Positions 9,199 through 17,782 are shown, numbered from the stretch's first letter. The stretch: 64,000 nucleotides of DNA from Moraxellaceae bacterium (GCA_031119205.1 JAVHYF010000021.1:1-64000), one strand, 5' to 3'. Program-made: numbers and translations. Notes: generated by a model not told the origin, from the letters alone.

Positions 9199-10089
9199 TC
9201 AACCGGCCTGTACCGTCTCGGTGGTGGAGGGGCGGCCGTTCTGTTCCAGCAACTCGCCGATGTGCTGGCCGCAATGGCGGGCCCAGGCGTACACCGCGTC
9301 AATCGCTGCCGTGGCGGTGGCGAAGTAGCTTTCGGCGCTGATCTTCACCTCGCTGCCGGTGAGGATGTCGCGCCGTACCGCGCCGAGCAGGCTGTCGACG
9401 GCCTGGCGTGCCAGTACGGTAACGGATTCCGTCGTGCCGCCGCTCGCCTGTCCGATCAGGGTCGTGGCGCGGGTCACGAGGAACATCAGTCGCACGCGGG
9501 CCACCGGCGAGCAATGCTTCTGCGCGGCGGCAGCGGCACCGATGGCGCGGATCTGCCCGAGGCATTCCGCCAGTGCCGGCAGGTGGTTGGTGTAGTTGCG
9601 GACCAGCGCTGCGGGCAGGCGGTCCTGCGACGGCAGTTCGATGCGGGCTTCACCGAGTGCGGCCAGCCAGTCGAGCGCGCGGCCGACCAGCTGGGTGTGC
9701 AGCGCGATGCTTTGTTCGATGGACTGGGTGGGCAGCTTCTCGATCAGTTCGCCCCAGCGGTGACGGAACAGCACCAGCTCGTTGTGGGTGATGCAGGGGC
9801 GAGGCATGTCGGCCTCGGCCTTCACGGTGCGGGCGAGGCCTGCCAGCGCGGTGTCGATGTCGCGGCGGCGCTCCCGCAAGGGGCCTTCGAAGCTGGTGTC
9901 GCCACCCAGCCGCGCGCTGCTCATGCCGCGGTGCTGCTGCAGCAGTTTGACCAGCTCCAGCAATTGCTCGCAGTCCTGGCGTGCCATGCCGACGCGCGAC
10001 TGCATCGCGACGTGTTGCTTGCGTCGCCACCAGTACAGGGCGGCCGCGGCGATGGCGGGTGCAATCAGCAGCAGGAACACGGTCAGCAT
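9199..10089 (-). CDS. Membrane-anchored NIT-like (nitrate/nitrite-sensing) protein
   Basis: The 296-residue protein has one N-terminal membrane helix (about 2-20) followed by WWRRK, suggesting that the rest is cytoplasmic. It is all-helical, with a segment near 40-65 (LLELVKLLQQHRGMSS) resembling the first helix of NIT domains, where the signature is a Q-x-E/H-R-G-x-S stretch. No kinase, MCP or output domain follows. It lies between a chemoreceptor gene with no obvious sensory domain and a c-di-GMP enzyme gene, 100 bp and 11 bp away. The NIT assignment is by motif only and moderate; ligand binding is inferred. Confidence 0.68.
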   Translation of the reverse strand: MLTVFLLLIAPAIAAAALYWWRRKQHVAMQSRVGMARQDCEQLLELVKLLQQHRGMSSARLGGDTSFEGPLRERRRDIDTALAGLARTVKAEADMPRPCITHNELVLFRHRWGELIEKLPTQSIEQSIALHTQLVGRALDWLAALGEARIELPSQDRLPAALVRNYTNHLPALAECLGQIRAIGAAAAAQKHCSPVARVRLMFLVTRATTLIGQASGGTTESVTVLARQAVDSLLGAVRRDILTGSEVKISAESYFATATAAIDAVYAWARHCGQHIGELLEQNGRPSTTETVQAG

Positions 10090-10189
10090 GGGCGAAGACC
10101 TTTCGCGGCAGGCCGGCGCGCGGCCAGTGCAAGGGGGACAGCAGGCTGCGTGCGGTGTCGTTGGCGGGAGCTTCGGATGCTTCGGGTAT

Positions 10190-11392
10190 TCATTCGTAGC
10201 GGTAGGCTTGCAGGGTTTCGTTCAATTGCGCGGCCATCTGGTCGAGGTAGCGGGACAGTTCGCGGTTGTCGCGCACCAGCGCCTCATTGCGTTCGGCCAG
10301 GCCGGCCACCTGTTCGATGTCGCGGGCCAGGCTCTGGCTGGCACTGCTCTGTTCATGGCTGGCCGAGGCGATCTCGCGGATGGCGTCGAGGTTGCGACCC
10401 ACCGTGCCGCGGATGCCGGCAAGCGCCGCCAGCATGTCCTGCATGTCGCTGCTGCCTTCGCGTACCTGCAGGCCGGCTTGCTGCAGGGCCTGCATCAACT
10501 CGCTGCCACCGCTCTGAACGGTCTGGATACGTGCCTGGATCTCGCGGGTGGCCGCGCTGGTGCGTTCGGCCAGCTTGCGGACTTCGTCGGCAACGACGGC
10601 GAAGCCGCGACCGTCTTCGCCTGCACGCGCGGCCTCGATGGCGGCGTTGAGCGCGAGCAGGTTGGTCTGGGTGGCGATCTCTGCAATCAGCGTGGCGATA
10701 TGCTCGATCTCGCCACTGCGCGCGACCAGTTCCTCTCCGCACCGGGCGGTGGCCTGCAGGCTGTCGCCGATGTCATGCATGCGTCGCGCCAGTGTTTCGC
10801 CGCGGTCGTTGCCATTGCGGGCAGCGGTTTCGGCGGCGTCGGCGAAGCCAGCGGCGTCCTGCGCCAGTTCGCGTGACATCGCGAGGCTCTGCGACAACTC
10901 TTCCAGGGCCGCTGCCGACGAGATGGTGATGTCGCGTTGCGCGCGTACGCCGTCGTCGCCGTTGCGCGCATTGCTGTTCGACTCCGCCGCTACGCTGGAG
11001 AGCTCGCGGGACGCCCGCGACAGGCCGAGCAGAAGACGGGCGAGGCTGCGGGCCATGGCATTGAAGCGCTCGTTGATGCCCGCGTGGGCGCTACCGGGCT
11101 GCGTGCTGGCGATGCGGCAGGTGAGGTCGCCGCCCGCCAGGCCCTCCGCGAAGCTCGTCAGCGACAGTGCCTGCCGGCTTTGCTGGTGGGCGTTCAGGAG
11201 GCGCCAGGCCAGGCTGCCCAGCAGCAGCATCGCGCCACTGCCTGCGGCCAGCGTTCCCGCCCCCTGCCAGGCTGCTCCGAGGAGGAAGCTGCCTGTGATC
11301 GTCAGTGCGCCCGGCAACCACAGCAATGAGGGGCGGCCAGCAGGGGCTGGCGTGGAGGGTGCGGCGTCGATGCCGGAGTCGGGCGTGTGCAT
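10190..11392 (-). CDS. Methyl-accepting chemotaxis protein without a periplasmic domain
   Basis: The 400-residue chemoreceptor has two closely spaced membrane helices (about 25-45 and 50-68), a short linker and a full cytoplasmic signalling domain. The hairpin tip, which contacts CheA/CheW, is canonical ([20 protein letters not shown]), followed by [18 protein letters not shown]. The two helices are separated by only a few residues, so no periplasmic ligand domain exists. The C-terminus has no CheR-docking pentapeptide. The start at 11392 is chosen because longer frames add a low-complexity, non-membrane lead. It heads the operon-like group with the NIT-like and GGDEF-EAL genes. Confidence 0.9.
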   Translation of the reverse strand: MHTPDSGIDAAPSTPAPAGRPSLLWLPGALTITGSFLLGAAWQGAGTLAAGSGAMLLLGSLAWRLLNAHQQSRQALSLTSFAEGLAGGDLTCRIASTQPGSAHAGINERFNAMARSLARLLLGLSRASRELSSVAAESNSNARNGDDGVRAQRDITISSAAALEELSQSLAMSRELAQDAAGFADAAETAARNGNDRGETLARRMHDIGDSLQATARCGEELVARSGEIEHIATLIAEIATQTNLLALNAAIEAARAGEDGRGFAVVADEVRKLAERTSAATREIQARIQTVQSGGSELMQALQQAGLQVREGSSDMQDMLAALAGIRGTVGRNLDAIREIASASHEQSSASQSLARDIEQVAGLAERNEALVRDNRELSRYLDQMAAQLNETLQAYRYE

Positions 11393-11559
11393 GGGCGGAT
11401 GGACGAAGTGCCTGGGTCCATATCCGCAAATTGCGTGCCACGCGTTCTCCCCCGTAGAGCACGCGAAAAGCGCTGCAAGCCGGGAATCTGCAGGCGGTTT
11501 TGTAAGACGATTTCCTACCGGGTGAATGGCAGAGCCCGTTGCCAGCCTTCCAGCGTGGT

Positions 11560-11592
11560 GCGGCCCCGGCACTGAAACAGTGCCGGGGCCGC
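11560..11592. terminator. GC-rich hairpin downstream of the 44-aa ORF
   Basis: A perfect 15-bp inverted repeat (11560-11574 and 11578-11592) has a 3-nt AAA loop. There is no T-tract on either side, so it may be a transcript-stabilising or Rho-type end rather than a canonical intrinsic terminator. It lies between the 44-codon ORF and the chemoreceptor gene. Confidence 0.6.
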
Positions 11593-11636
11593 AGCGGGAC
11601 TGCAGGGCCGGTCGAGCCGACCCGTCTTGCGGAGCC

Positions 11637-11771
11637 TCAGCGGCTCAGCAGGCGACGCACTGCGCCGTGTGCTGCGAGGAGCAACAGGGCCAGGGGGCTG
11701 GCGCCGGCGAGGCGAAGGGTTTCACCGTCGGCGGCGGCATGGGCGTAAGAACGGGAACTGGTGGCATACAT
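11637..11771 (-). CDS. Small hypothetical protein (44 aa)
   Basis: I do not recognise this family. The reason for calling it is the translation signal: AAGGAG six bases before the ATG at 11771, in an otherwise unassigned gap. The product begins [16 protein letters not shown], has a short hydrophobic stretch ([15 protein letters not shown]) and ends with arginines, so it could be a small membrane-associated or amphipathic peptide. A GC-rich hairpin follows 45 bp downstream of the stop codon. The upstream 11823-11860 segment is AT-richer and holds short palindromes (TATCGATA, CTAA-TCG-TTAG), plausible promoter/operator sequence. The frame upstream of 11771 has no better start. Confidence 0.6.
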   Translation of the reverse strand: MYATSSRSYAHAAADGETLRLAGASPLALLLLAAHGAVRRLLSR

Positions 11772-11892
11772 GGCGATACTCCTTGTCGGTCTGGGCTTCA
11801 CGATGAAGCGCCCTGACTTCAAGTTAGTTTCGCTATCGATAATGCGCTAATCGTTAGTTTGGATAAATCCATCAGCAAATGCTATGGATTCC

Positions 11893-12435
11893 TCAGGAGT
11901 CCCCGATACGCCGTACAGCGGGCGCCGTGCGCGGCGGCTCTTCCACTTTCGGCCGTGGTGGTTTCGGTGGGCGAGGCCTGGGTGGTGGGCGCCCGCCGGG
12001 CCACAGGGGTGGGCGGCCGTACCCGGGCCATTCCGCGTAGCTGCTATAGGGCACGCCATCGAGCATGGCGTCCACCTCGTCTTCACAGTCCACGCCGCGG
12101 TTGCGCTCGCAACGTTCGATCATCCGCTGGCGCTGGGCGGCCCGATCGTCGCTTGCCACCGCCGTAGCGGGCGGCGCGGGTTGTGGCGCAGCCGGCGCCG
12201 GCGTCGGGCTGGCGACCGGGGCCGAACTGGCCGGGCGCGCGGGGCTGGTCACCACATTCACGCCGCCTTCGACGATGCTGGCACGCACGCCGGGTGGCGG
12301 GGCATCGCCGTAATGAGTGCGCCCCTGGGCGTCAACCCATTTGTAGGTCTGCGCATTGGTTTGCGAGTGCGCCGTCAGGGCCAGCGCGGCCAGCAGCAGG
12401 CAATGCCTTGCGGGCAGGAGCGTGAGCATTCTCAT
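11893..12435 (-). CDS. DUF4124 domain-containing secreted protein
   Basis: The 180-residue protein has a signal peptide ending near TNAQ, then the DUF4124 signature (TYKWVDAQGRTHYGDAPP), a Pro/Ala-rich linker, a short helical segment with two cysteines (RCERNRGVDCEDE) and a proline-rich C-terminus. DUF4124 proteins are common in beta- and gammaproteobacteria and their function is unknown; periplasmic or envelope location is expected. The start is either the ATG at 12435 or the one at 12429; neither has a strong Shine-Dalgarno. It stands alone between the small ORF and a divergent AEC transporter gene. Confidence 0.82.
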   Translation of the reverse strand: MRMLTLLPARHCLLLAALALTAHSQTNAQTYKWVDAQGRTHYGDAPPPGVRASIVEGGVNVVTSPARPASSAPVASPTPAPAAPQPAPPATAVASDDRAAQRQRMIERCERNRGVDCEDEVDAMLDGVPYSSYAEWPGYGRPPLWPGGRPPPRPRPPKPPRPKVEEPPRTAPAVRRIGDS

Positions 12436-12615
12436 GAATGCAGTGTAGGCGACGTACGGCGGCCCCCCTTTTCTTGTCAGGCCTTTTAGAATGACCGGTC
12501 GCTGCACTATCTAACAAAGCCTTTTAATTCTGGTGTTTACGTAGATTTTCGCGAGTCTTCTCATGTCCGGATTTGTCCGACAATTTGGCGCGTTTTTACA
12601 GGGTGGCTGTCGCGG

Positions 12616-13551
12616 ATGAGTGCGCTCGCCGAGAGGCTGGTCCTTGTCTCGCTGCTGTTCGCCCTGGTTTTCGCCGGCTATACGCTGGCGTACTGCGCGC
12701 GCGATCTGAAGCGGGTCGGGCATGCCTTGTCGGCTTTCGTGTTCAACATTGCCTTGCCGGCGATGCTGTTCCACTTGATGAGCGACCTGTCGGGCCTGCC
12801 GACCGTGGATGTGCGCTTGCTGCTGGCTTTCTTCGGGGGTTGCCTGCTGGTCTTCCTGGTCGGGCGCCTGGTGGCGGCGCGTGGTTTCGGCCTGGACGGC
12901 GTATCCGGCTCGGTCTTCGCGCTGGGTGGCGTGTTCTCCAACAACGCGATGCTGGGTCTGCCGGTGGCGCGCATCATGCTGGGCGACGCGGCGATACCGG
13001 CGGTGGCGCTGGTGATGGTGTTCAACGCACTGATCCTGTGGACGCTGGTGACCGTGTCGGTCGAGTGGGCGCGGCACGGCAGCTTTTCCTGGACCGGTTT
13101 TGCCAGAACGACCGGCAAGGTGCTGGCCAACCCGATCGTCATGGGGGTCATGCTGGGTTGCCTGTGGGCCCTGACAGGTTGGGAGATGCCGGTGTCGGTG
13201 CACTACGGTCTCGATGTGCTCGGCAATTCGACCGGGCCGGTGGCGCTCGTCGCGCTGGGCATGAGCCTGGCCGAGTTCGGTGTCGCATCGGGCTGGCGGC
13301 TGAGCCTGGCGATCTCGGGGATCAAGCTGTTGCTGCAACCGATGGTGGTCTGGTTGCTGGCGCTGGCACTTGGCCTGCCCGAGATCGAAACCCAAGCGGT
13401 GGTGCTGCTGGCGTCGATGGCGGTGGGGGCCAACGTGTATCTGATGGCGCGCCAGTTCCGCGCCCTCGAAGGTCCGGTGGCGAGCAGCCTGGTGCTGTCG
13501 ACCGCGCTGGCATCCGTCACCACGCCGCTGATGCTCGCACTGACGCACTGA
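12616..13551 (+). CDS. AEC family transporter (copy 1)
   Basis: The 311-residue protein has about ten membrane helices and belongs to the auxin-efflux-carrier family, which in bacteria exports or exchanges small organic acids such as malate or malonate; the substrate here is unknown. Helix motifs FVFNIALPAMLFHLMS (near 36-51) and the GGVFSNNAMLGLP segment (near 105) are typical. It is a paralogue of the gene at 15334-16284, sharing the identical segment VSVEWARHGSF and a nearly identical C-terminal region. No substrate-linked enzyme gene is adjacent. An ATG start at 12616 is used; the Shine-Dalgarno is weak. Confidence 0.9.
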   Translation: MSALAERLVLVSLLFALVFAGYTLAYCARDLKRVGHALSAFVFNIALPAMLFHLMSDLSGLPTVDVRLLLAFFGGCLLVFLVGRLVAARGFGLDGVSGSVFALGGVFSNNAMLGLPVARIMLGDAAIPAVALVMVFNALILWTLVTVSVEWARHGSFSWTGFARTTGKVLANPIVMGVMLGCLWALTGWEMPVSVHYGLDVLGNSTGPVALVALGMSLAEFGVASGWRLSLAISGIKLLLQPMVVWLLALALGLPEIETQAVVLLASMAVGANVYLMARQFRALEGPVASSLVLSTALASVTTPLMLALTH

Positions 13552-13646
13552 CGACGCATTCCGGCAGGCGGGGGCTCGCGCCTGCCATGGCATGCGGCTG
13601 CGCCGGCGTGTCATCATGCGGTGGTTCCTGTTGCCGCAACCCGACC

Positions 13647-14129
13647 ATGTCCCAGGACAAGGCTCCCGTCACCGCAGCCGTCCGCGTGCTGCGCCAACAC
13701 AAGATCGACTTCAGCGATCATCTCTACGCCTACGAAGAGCGCGGTGGCACGGCCACCAGCAGCCGCGAACTGGGCGTAGACGAACACGCTGTCATCAAGA
13801 CGCTGGTCATGGAGGACGACGGCAGGCGCCCGCTGGTGGTGCTGATGCATGGCGACCGTGAGGTGTCGACCAAGAACCTGGCGCGCCATATCGGCGTCAA
13901 GACCATCAGCCCCTGCAGTCCGGAAGTCGCGAACCGCCACAGCGGCTACATGGTGGGCGGCACCAGCCCCTTCGGAACGAAGCGCGCCATGCCGGTCTAC
14001 ATGGAGCGCAGCATCCTCGGACTGCCGAGGATCTACATCAATGGCGGCAAGCGGGGCTACCTGGTGGGGATGGACCCGCAGGCAGTCATGGCGGTGCTGT
14101 CGCCCGAACTGGTGGAGGTGGCGGTATGA
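13647..14129 (+). CDS. ybaK: YbaK/EbsC family Cys-tRNA(Pro) deacylase
   Basis: The 160-residue protein matches the full length of the YbaK/EbsC editing domain, which hydrolyses Cys-tRNA(Pro) (and some other misacylated tRNAs) in the cytoplasm. Conserved features are KTLVM near residue 51, the VSTKNLAR segment near 73, the GGTSPFGTK loop near 105 that carries the catalytic-pocket lysine and glycines, and INGGKRG near 131. The ATG at 13647 gives the canonical N-terminus. The last codons overlap the following open frame, with the pldA start 27 bp downstream. Confidence 0.93.
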   Translation: MSQDKAPVTAAVRVLRQHKIDFSDHLYAYEERGGTATSSRELGVDEHAVIKTLVMEDDGRRPLVVLMHGDREVSTKNLARHIGVKTISPCSPEVANRHSGYMVGGTSPFGTKRAMPVYMERSILGLPRIYINGGKRGYLVGMDPQAVMAVLSPELVEVAV

Positions 14130-14155
14130 GCCACGATGGTCCCGGAAGGACATGC

Positions 14156-15247
14156 ATGAAGACGAGCTGGGCCGCAGGTTTGATGCTGTGGGGATTGTCG
14201 TTGCCGGCGGCGGCACAGGACATTTCCCGTTGCGCGGCAGAGGCGGACGACGCGCTGCGCCTGCGGTGCTACGACGCCTTGGCCGGCAGGCCTGCTCCGC
14301 AAGCTGCTGCGCCGGTACCGCCGCCAGCCGCGGCCGCCGCACCCGAGGCCACGCCGACCGAGCGCGGCATCAATGCCAATGTGGACCGTCAGGCCACCGC
14401 ACCTGATGGCGGCCTGTTCGTGCGCTCCGGGCACAGTACGCAGACGCTTTCGCAACGCTGGGAGCTGGACAAGGACGACAAGCGCGGCACCTTCGTGCCC
14501 TTGCCCTACAAGCCCACGTACATCCTGCCGGCGTTCTACGCCAGCCCGGTGAACGACAGCCCGCGCTCACCGACCCGTGGCGCGGGCGCGGATGTGCCCT
14601 ACGAGCAGACCGAGGTGAAGTTCCAGCTCAGCTTCAAGACGAAGCTGTGGCAGAACCTCCTGGCCGACAACGGCGACATCTGGTTCGGTTACACCCAGCA
14701 GTCGAACTGGCAGCTCTACAACCGCGACCAGTCGGCCCCGTTCCGCGAGACCAACTACGAGCCGGAGGGCTATGTCAGCTTCCGCATGCCGCAGTCGTTC
14801 GGGCCGTGGAAGATGCTCAATGGCGGCCTCGTGCACCAGTCCAACGGCCGCGCCGATCCGCTGTCGCGAAGCTGGAACCGCTTGTTCCTGGTGTTCGGTC
14901 TGGAGGCCGGCCCCTACAGTTTCCTGATCAAGCCCTGGTACCGCATCGAAGAGGACGCCGAGAAGGACGACAACCCGGATATCGAGGACTACATGGGACG
15001 CGGCGAAGTGCTGGGCATCTACCGCTCGCCGCGCGGCCATGTGGCGTCGCTGCAGTTGCGCCACAGCCTGCGCGGCGGCGATCGCAGCCGTGGCTCGGCG
15101 AAGCTGGACTGGGCCTTCCCGCTTACCGACAACGGTGGGTTGAGGGGGCACCTGCAATTGTTCAGCGGCTACGGCCAGTCGATGATCGACTACAACCTCT
15201 ACATGAATGCCATCGGCATCGGCCTGTCGCTGACCGAGTGGCAGTGA
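14156..15247 (+). CDS. pldA: Outer membrane phospholipase A
   Basis: The 363-residue precursor has a signal peptide ending at PAAA-Q, an Ala/Pro-rich spacer (about 45-70) and a 12-strand OMPLA barrel. The catalytic triad region is intact: His227, Ser229 and Asn241 in LVHQSNG and SRSWNRLF. OMPLA hydrolyses phospholipids mislocalised to the outer leaflet and is activated by Ca2+-dependent dimerisation. The start at 14156 has GGAAGGA five bases upstream; an in-frame ATG at 14126 overlaps the ybaK stop but would bury the signal peptide. The extended N-terminal segment with two cysteines (SRCAAEA, RLRCYD) is an addition relative to the enteric enzyme. Confidence 0.94.
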   Translation: MKTSWAAGLMLWGLSLPAAAQDISRCAAEADDALRLRCYDALAGRPAPQAAAPVPPPAAAAAPEATPTERGINANVDRQATAPDGGLFVRSGHSTQTLSQRWELDKDDKRGTFVPLPYKPTYILPAFYASPVNDSPRSPTRGAGADVPYEQTEVKFQLSFKTKLWQNLLADNGDIWFGYTQQSNWQLYNRDQSAPFRETNYEPEGYVSFRMPQSFGPWKMLNGGLVHQSNGRADPLSRSWNRLFLVFGLEAGPYSFLIKPWYRIEEDAEKDDNPDIEDYMGRGEVLGIYRSPRGHVASLQLRHSLRGGDRSRGSAKLDWAFPLTDNGGLRGHLQLFSGYGQSMIDYNLYMNAIGIGLSLTEWQ

Positions 15248-15333
15248 CACCGCTCACCGAGCACCCGCACTGCGTAGCCTTCTGCGGCCTTGCTTCACCT
15301 GTGCTTCTCCCGTCGTAAGCGTCTTTCGTAGCA

Positions 15334-16284
15334 ATGCGTACCTTCTTCGAGCTGGTCCTGGTCGTCACTCCCTTGTTCGCGCTGGTCTTCGTCGGTTACG
15401 GCCTGGCGCGCTGGGCGGAATGGGCGCGGGGCCTGGGCGGGCCGCTGGCGCGCTTCGTGTTCAACGTCGCCATGCCGGTGATGCTGTTCCACCTCATGAG
15501 CGGCCTGTCGAACCTTCCACCGGTAGATGGCCGCCTGCTGCTGGCCTACTTCGGCGGCTGCCTGATCGTCTTCGTGCTCGGCCGCGTGGTGGCGGCGAAA
15601 GTGCTGAAGCTGGACGGCGTGTCCGGTTCCATCCTCGCCCTCGGCGGTGTGTTCGCCAACACGGTGCTGCTGGGGTTACCGCTGGCGCGGCTCACCATCG
15701 GCACGGCCGCGTTGCCGTCGGTGGCACTGGTGCTGGTGTTCAACGCGCTTACGCTGTGGACGCTGGTCACGGTGTCGGTGGAGTGGGCAAGGCACGGCAG
15801 TTTCTCCGTCTCGGGTTTTGCCAAGACCGCCTTCAAAGTGACGACCAACCCGGTGGTCGCCAGCATCCTCCTTGGCAGTGCCTGGGGCTTCATCTCCGGA
15901 CATTTCGGCTGGACCTTGCCGCGCTTCATCGAGACGCCGATGGATCTGCTTGGCCAGGCGGCGGGTCCGCTCGCACTGGTATCGCTCGGCATGGGGCTGG
16001 TGGGTTATGACCCGCGTGCGGGATGGCGTATCTCGCTGGCCATCTGCGCCCTGAAGCTCATCGCTCACCCGTTGGCCGTTTGGGTGATCGCAAAGCTGCT
16101 GCACCTGCCTGCTGTGGAGACGCAGGTGGTCGTGTTGCTGGCCTCGATGGCTGCCGGTGCCAACGTATATCTGATGTCGCGCCAGTTCCGCGTGCTGGAA
16201 GGGCCGGTGGCGGCGAGCCTGGTGTTGTCGACCGGACTGGCGGCGATCACCACGCCGCTGGCCCTGATGCTGGCGATGCACTGA
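15334..16284 (+). CDS. AEC family transporter (copy 2)
   Basis: The 316-residue protein is a second auxin-efflux-carrier family member with about ten helices, closely related to the gene at 12616. Shared blocks include FVFN-A-P-MLFHLMS, the GGVFAN-LGLPLAR segment, VSVEWARHGSF, and the C-terminal ASMAAGANVYLMSRQFR and LEGPVA-SLVLST segments. The substrate is unknown. The two paralogues flank ybaK and pldA in the same orientation, which suggests a local duplication. An ATG at 15334 is used. The gene ends before a hairpin terminator shared with the convergent pectate lyase gene. Confidence 0.9.
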   Translation: MRTFFELVLVVTPLFALVFVGYGLARWAEWARGLGGPLARFVFNVAMPVMLFHLMSGLSNLPPVDGRLLLAYFGGCLIVFVLGRVVAAKVLKLDGVSGSILALGGVFANTVLLGLPLARLTIGTAALPSVALVLVFNALTLWTLVTVSVEWARHGSFSVSGFAKTAFKVTTNPVVASILLGSAWGFISGHFGWTLPRFIETPMDLLGQAAGPLALVSLGMGLVGYDPRAGWRISLAICALKLIAHPLAVWVIAKLLHLPAVETQVVVLLASMAAGANVYLMSRQFRVLEGPVAASLVLSTGLAAITTPLALMLAMH

Positions 16285-16315
16285 TCGCTGCGAGCGTGAT
16301 CCGGCGCCGGAAATG

Positions 16316-16343
16316 AAAAAGCCCGCCTCTGGGCGGCGGGCTT
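16316..16343. terminator. Intrinsic terminator between AEC copy 2 and the PL3 pectate lyase gene
   Basis: A 9-bp stem (AAGCCCGCC at 16319-16327 and its complement at 16335-16343) has a 7-nt loop. The run of A on the left gives a U-tract for minus-strand transcripts from the pectate lyase gene; on the plus strand it follows the AEC gene by about 35 bp with only a short T run. Confidence 0.8.
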
Positions 16344-16455
16344 GTACTGCGGGCCAGGGCACGGACCTGACCGGTTGCGGGTTGATATGCGTGGCGTCTC
16401 GTGAGACGTTGCCGTTGGCGAACCCGCTTCGAGCCAACACTCCCCCTTCTCCGGG

Positions 16456-16484
16456 AGCGCGGGGCGTGCTGCCTGCCCCGCGCT
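16456..16484. terminator. Hairpin immediately downstream of the PL3 gene
   Basis: A 10-bp perfect stem (AGCGCGGGGC at 16456-16465, complement at 16475-16484) with a 9-nt loop lies 30 bp past the pectate lyase stop codon. It has no T-tract, so the U-tract terminator at 16316-16343 is the more likely transcription end. This one may protect the mRNA 3' end. Confidence 0.5.
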
Positions 16485-16514
16485 GTCTGCCTCCTCCGTC
16501 CTGCTTTCTAGTTA

Positions 16515-17546
16515 TCAGTAGCTGGTCACGTCGCTGGTGCTGACGTTACAGGCACTGGTATTCCACTTCTCGCCGACCTTGCTCGGCTCCGAGCCCTTCT
16601 GCACACCCTTGTACTCGACGCAGATCGTCGGGCTGCCGGACTTGTAGCCCTTGACGCGCAGGTTGCGGATCGTCGCGACGTCACCGAAGTTGGCGTTGAG
16701 GCTGGCGATCTCCTTCACGCCATTCACGCTGACGTTGTTGATCTCGGCCTTGCGCGGGCCGCCGTTGTTGGAGCAGTTGCCGCAGCTCTTCCACAGCTTG
16801 CCGATGCTGGTCGCCGTGAAGTCGGAGATCTTCACCGTGGAGCCGATGCCGTTGTGCTGGAACACCTTGTCGCTGGCGTTGGCAGCCGAACCGCCGCTCA
16901 CCGTCATGACCTTGCCCGAGCCGCCCTTCATCGTCGCTGCGTCCTCGCAGACGTCTGCCCACACCACGTTCTGCAGCGTGCAGGAGCCGGAGCAGTGGAT
17001 GCCGTCGGCGGCCTTGCCTGCTGCCAGGGTGACGTTCTTCAGCGTGGCGCCATCGGCCAGCGTGAACACCGGTTGCTGGCTTTCGCTCTGGTCACTGCAA
17101 CTGGTGCCCACCGAGGCGCCGCCGCAATCCACAGTGCCGCTGATGGTTGTGCCCGGCGTGCAGGCTCCACTTCCGCTGCTGCTGCCACCGGACGAGCTGC
17201 TCGAGCTGGAGGAGCTGCTGGAAGACGAGCTGGACGACGACGATGAAGACGACGAGCTGGAAGAACTGCTGGAGTTCGAGGAGCTGCTCGTCGTGCCGGC
17301 GTACGAGCACCACCGGGTGCCGGTCACGCTGCTGGAGGGAAAGTTGGCGGCCGCGCAGACCACGCTGCCGGTGTGGGTGGCATACACGAAAGAGCCTGCC
17401 TTGCCGAAAGCGACCGAGCGGGTGCCGCTGAAGGTGCAGGTCTTGCCCTCGGAAACGCACTTCGTGTAGCCCGAGGGGTAGTCCGTTGCTGCCTGGGACG
17501 CCATTGCCGCAAAGCTCATGCACAGACCGACCAGAATTCTCTTCAT
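16515..17546 (-). CDS. Secreted PL3-type pectate lyase with polyserine linker
   Basis: The 343-residue precursor has a signal peptide (about 1-20), a small cysteine-containing domain (about 22-83), a long almost pure serine linker (about 87-128) and a PL3 pectate lyase domain (about 130-343). The catalytic domain shows ADGIHCSGSCTLQNV and EDAATMKG, the Ca2+-binding and active region of family 3 lyases, which cleave polygalacturonate by beta-elimination. Paired cysteines imply disulfides in the periplasm or outside the cell. The small N-terminal domain (GYTKC, TCTFSGTRSVAFG) resembles modules found beside catalytic domains in plant-polysaccharide enzymes, probably for binding. The linker uses mixed serine codons. 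Confidence 0.88.
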   Translation of the reverse strand: MKRILVGLCMSFAAMASQAATDYPSGYTKCVSEGKTCTFSGTRSVAFGKAGSFVYATHTGSVVCAAANFPSSSVTGTRWCSYAGTTSSSSNSSSSSSSSSSSSSSSSSSSSSSSSSSSSGGSSSGSGACTPGTTISGTVDCGGASVGTSCSDQSESQQPVFTLADGATLKNVTLAAGKAADGIHCSGSCTLQNVVWADVCEDAATMKGGSGKVMTVSGGSAANASDKVFQHNGIGSTVKISDFTATSIGKLWKSCGNCSNNGGPRKAEINNVSVNGVKEIASLNANFGDVATIRNLRVKGYKSGSPTICVEYKGVQKGSEPSKVGEKWNTSACNVSTSDVTSY

Positions 17547-17694
17547 GTTGCTGTCTCCCTGATTGTGTTCGACCCGCCGGGGCGGGTTGCCTGCTCTCTC
17601 CGGAGCTACGCTCCGTTACCAGCGGATCAAACCGGCTGGCTTGTTGTTTTGTTGAATTTATTATTTTCGACAGACGCGACGAGGCCAAGCGGAC

Positions 17695-17715
17695 GATTCA
17701 TCTGTTTGATGAATC
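17695..17715. promoter_or_regulatory. Palindrome upstream of the PL3 gene
   Basis: GATTCATC-TGTTT-GATGAATC is a perfect 8-bp dyad about 150 bp upstream of the pectate lyase ATG. Between it and the gene lies an AT-rich tract (17641-17672) that could hold the -10. The position suits an activator or repressor site. The remaining 17547-17818 gap also holds a small hairpin (CGGAG-CTACG-CTCCG at 17600-17615) and no gene. Confidence 0.5.
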
Positions 17716-17782
17716 CATCACGCAATCCGATGGTGACGATTCCGGGGGCAGGGTGAGGCCGTGACGCAGGACACGTCAGGGC

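Noticed and set aside
12573-14129. A single 518-codon frame combining the AEC region and ybaK
   Set aside because: The first two thirds are out of frame with the AEC transporter gene and have no domain; only the part from 13647 is real.
17160-17300. The serine-codon tract considered as a tandem DNA repeat or CRISPR-like array
   Set aside because: There is no repeat unit at DNA level; codons are mixed and the repetition exists only at protein level.
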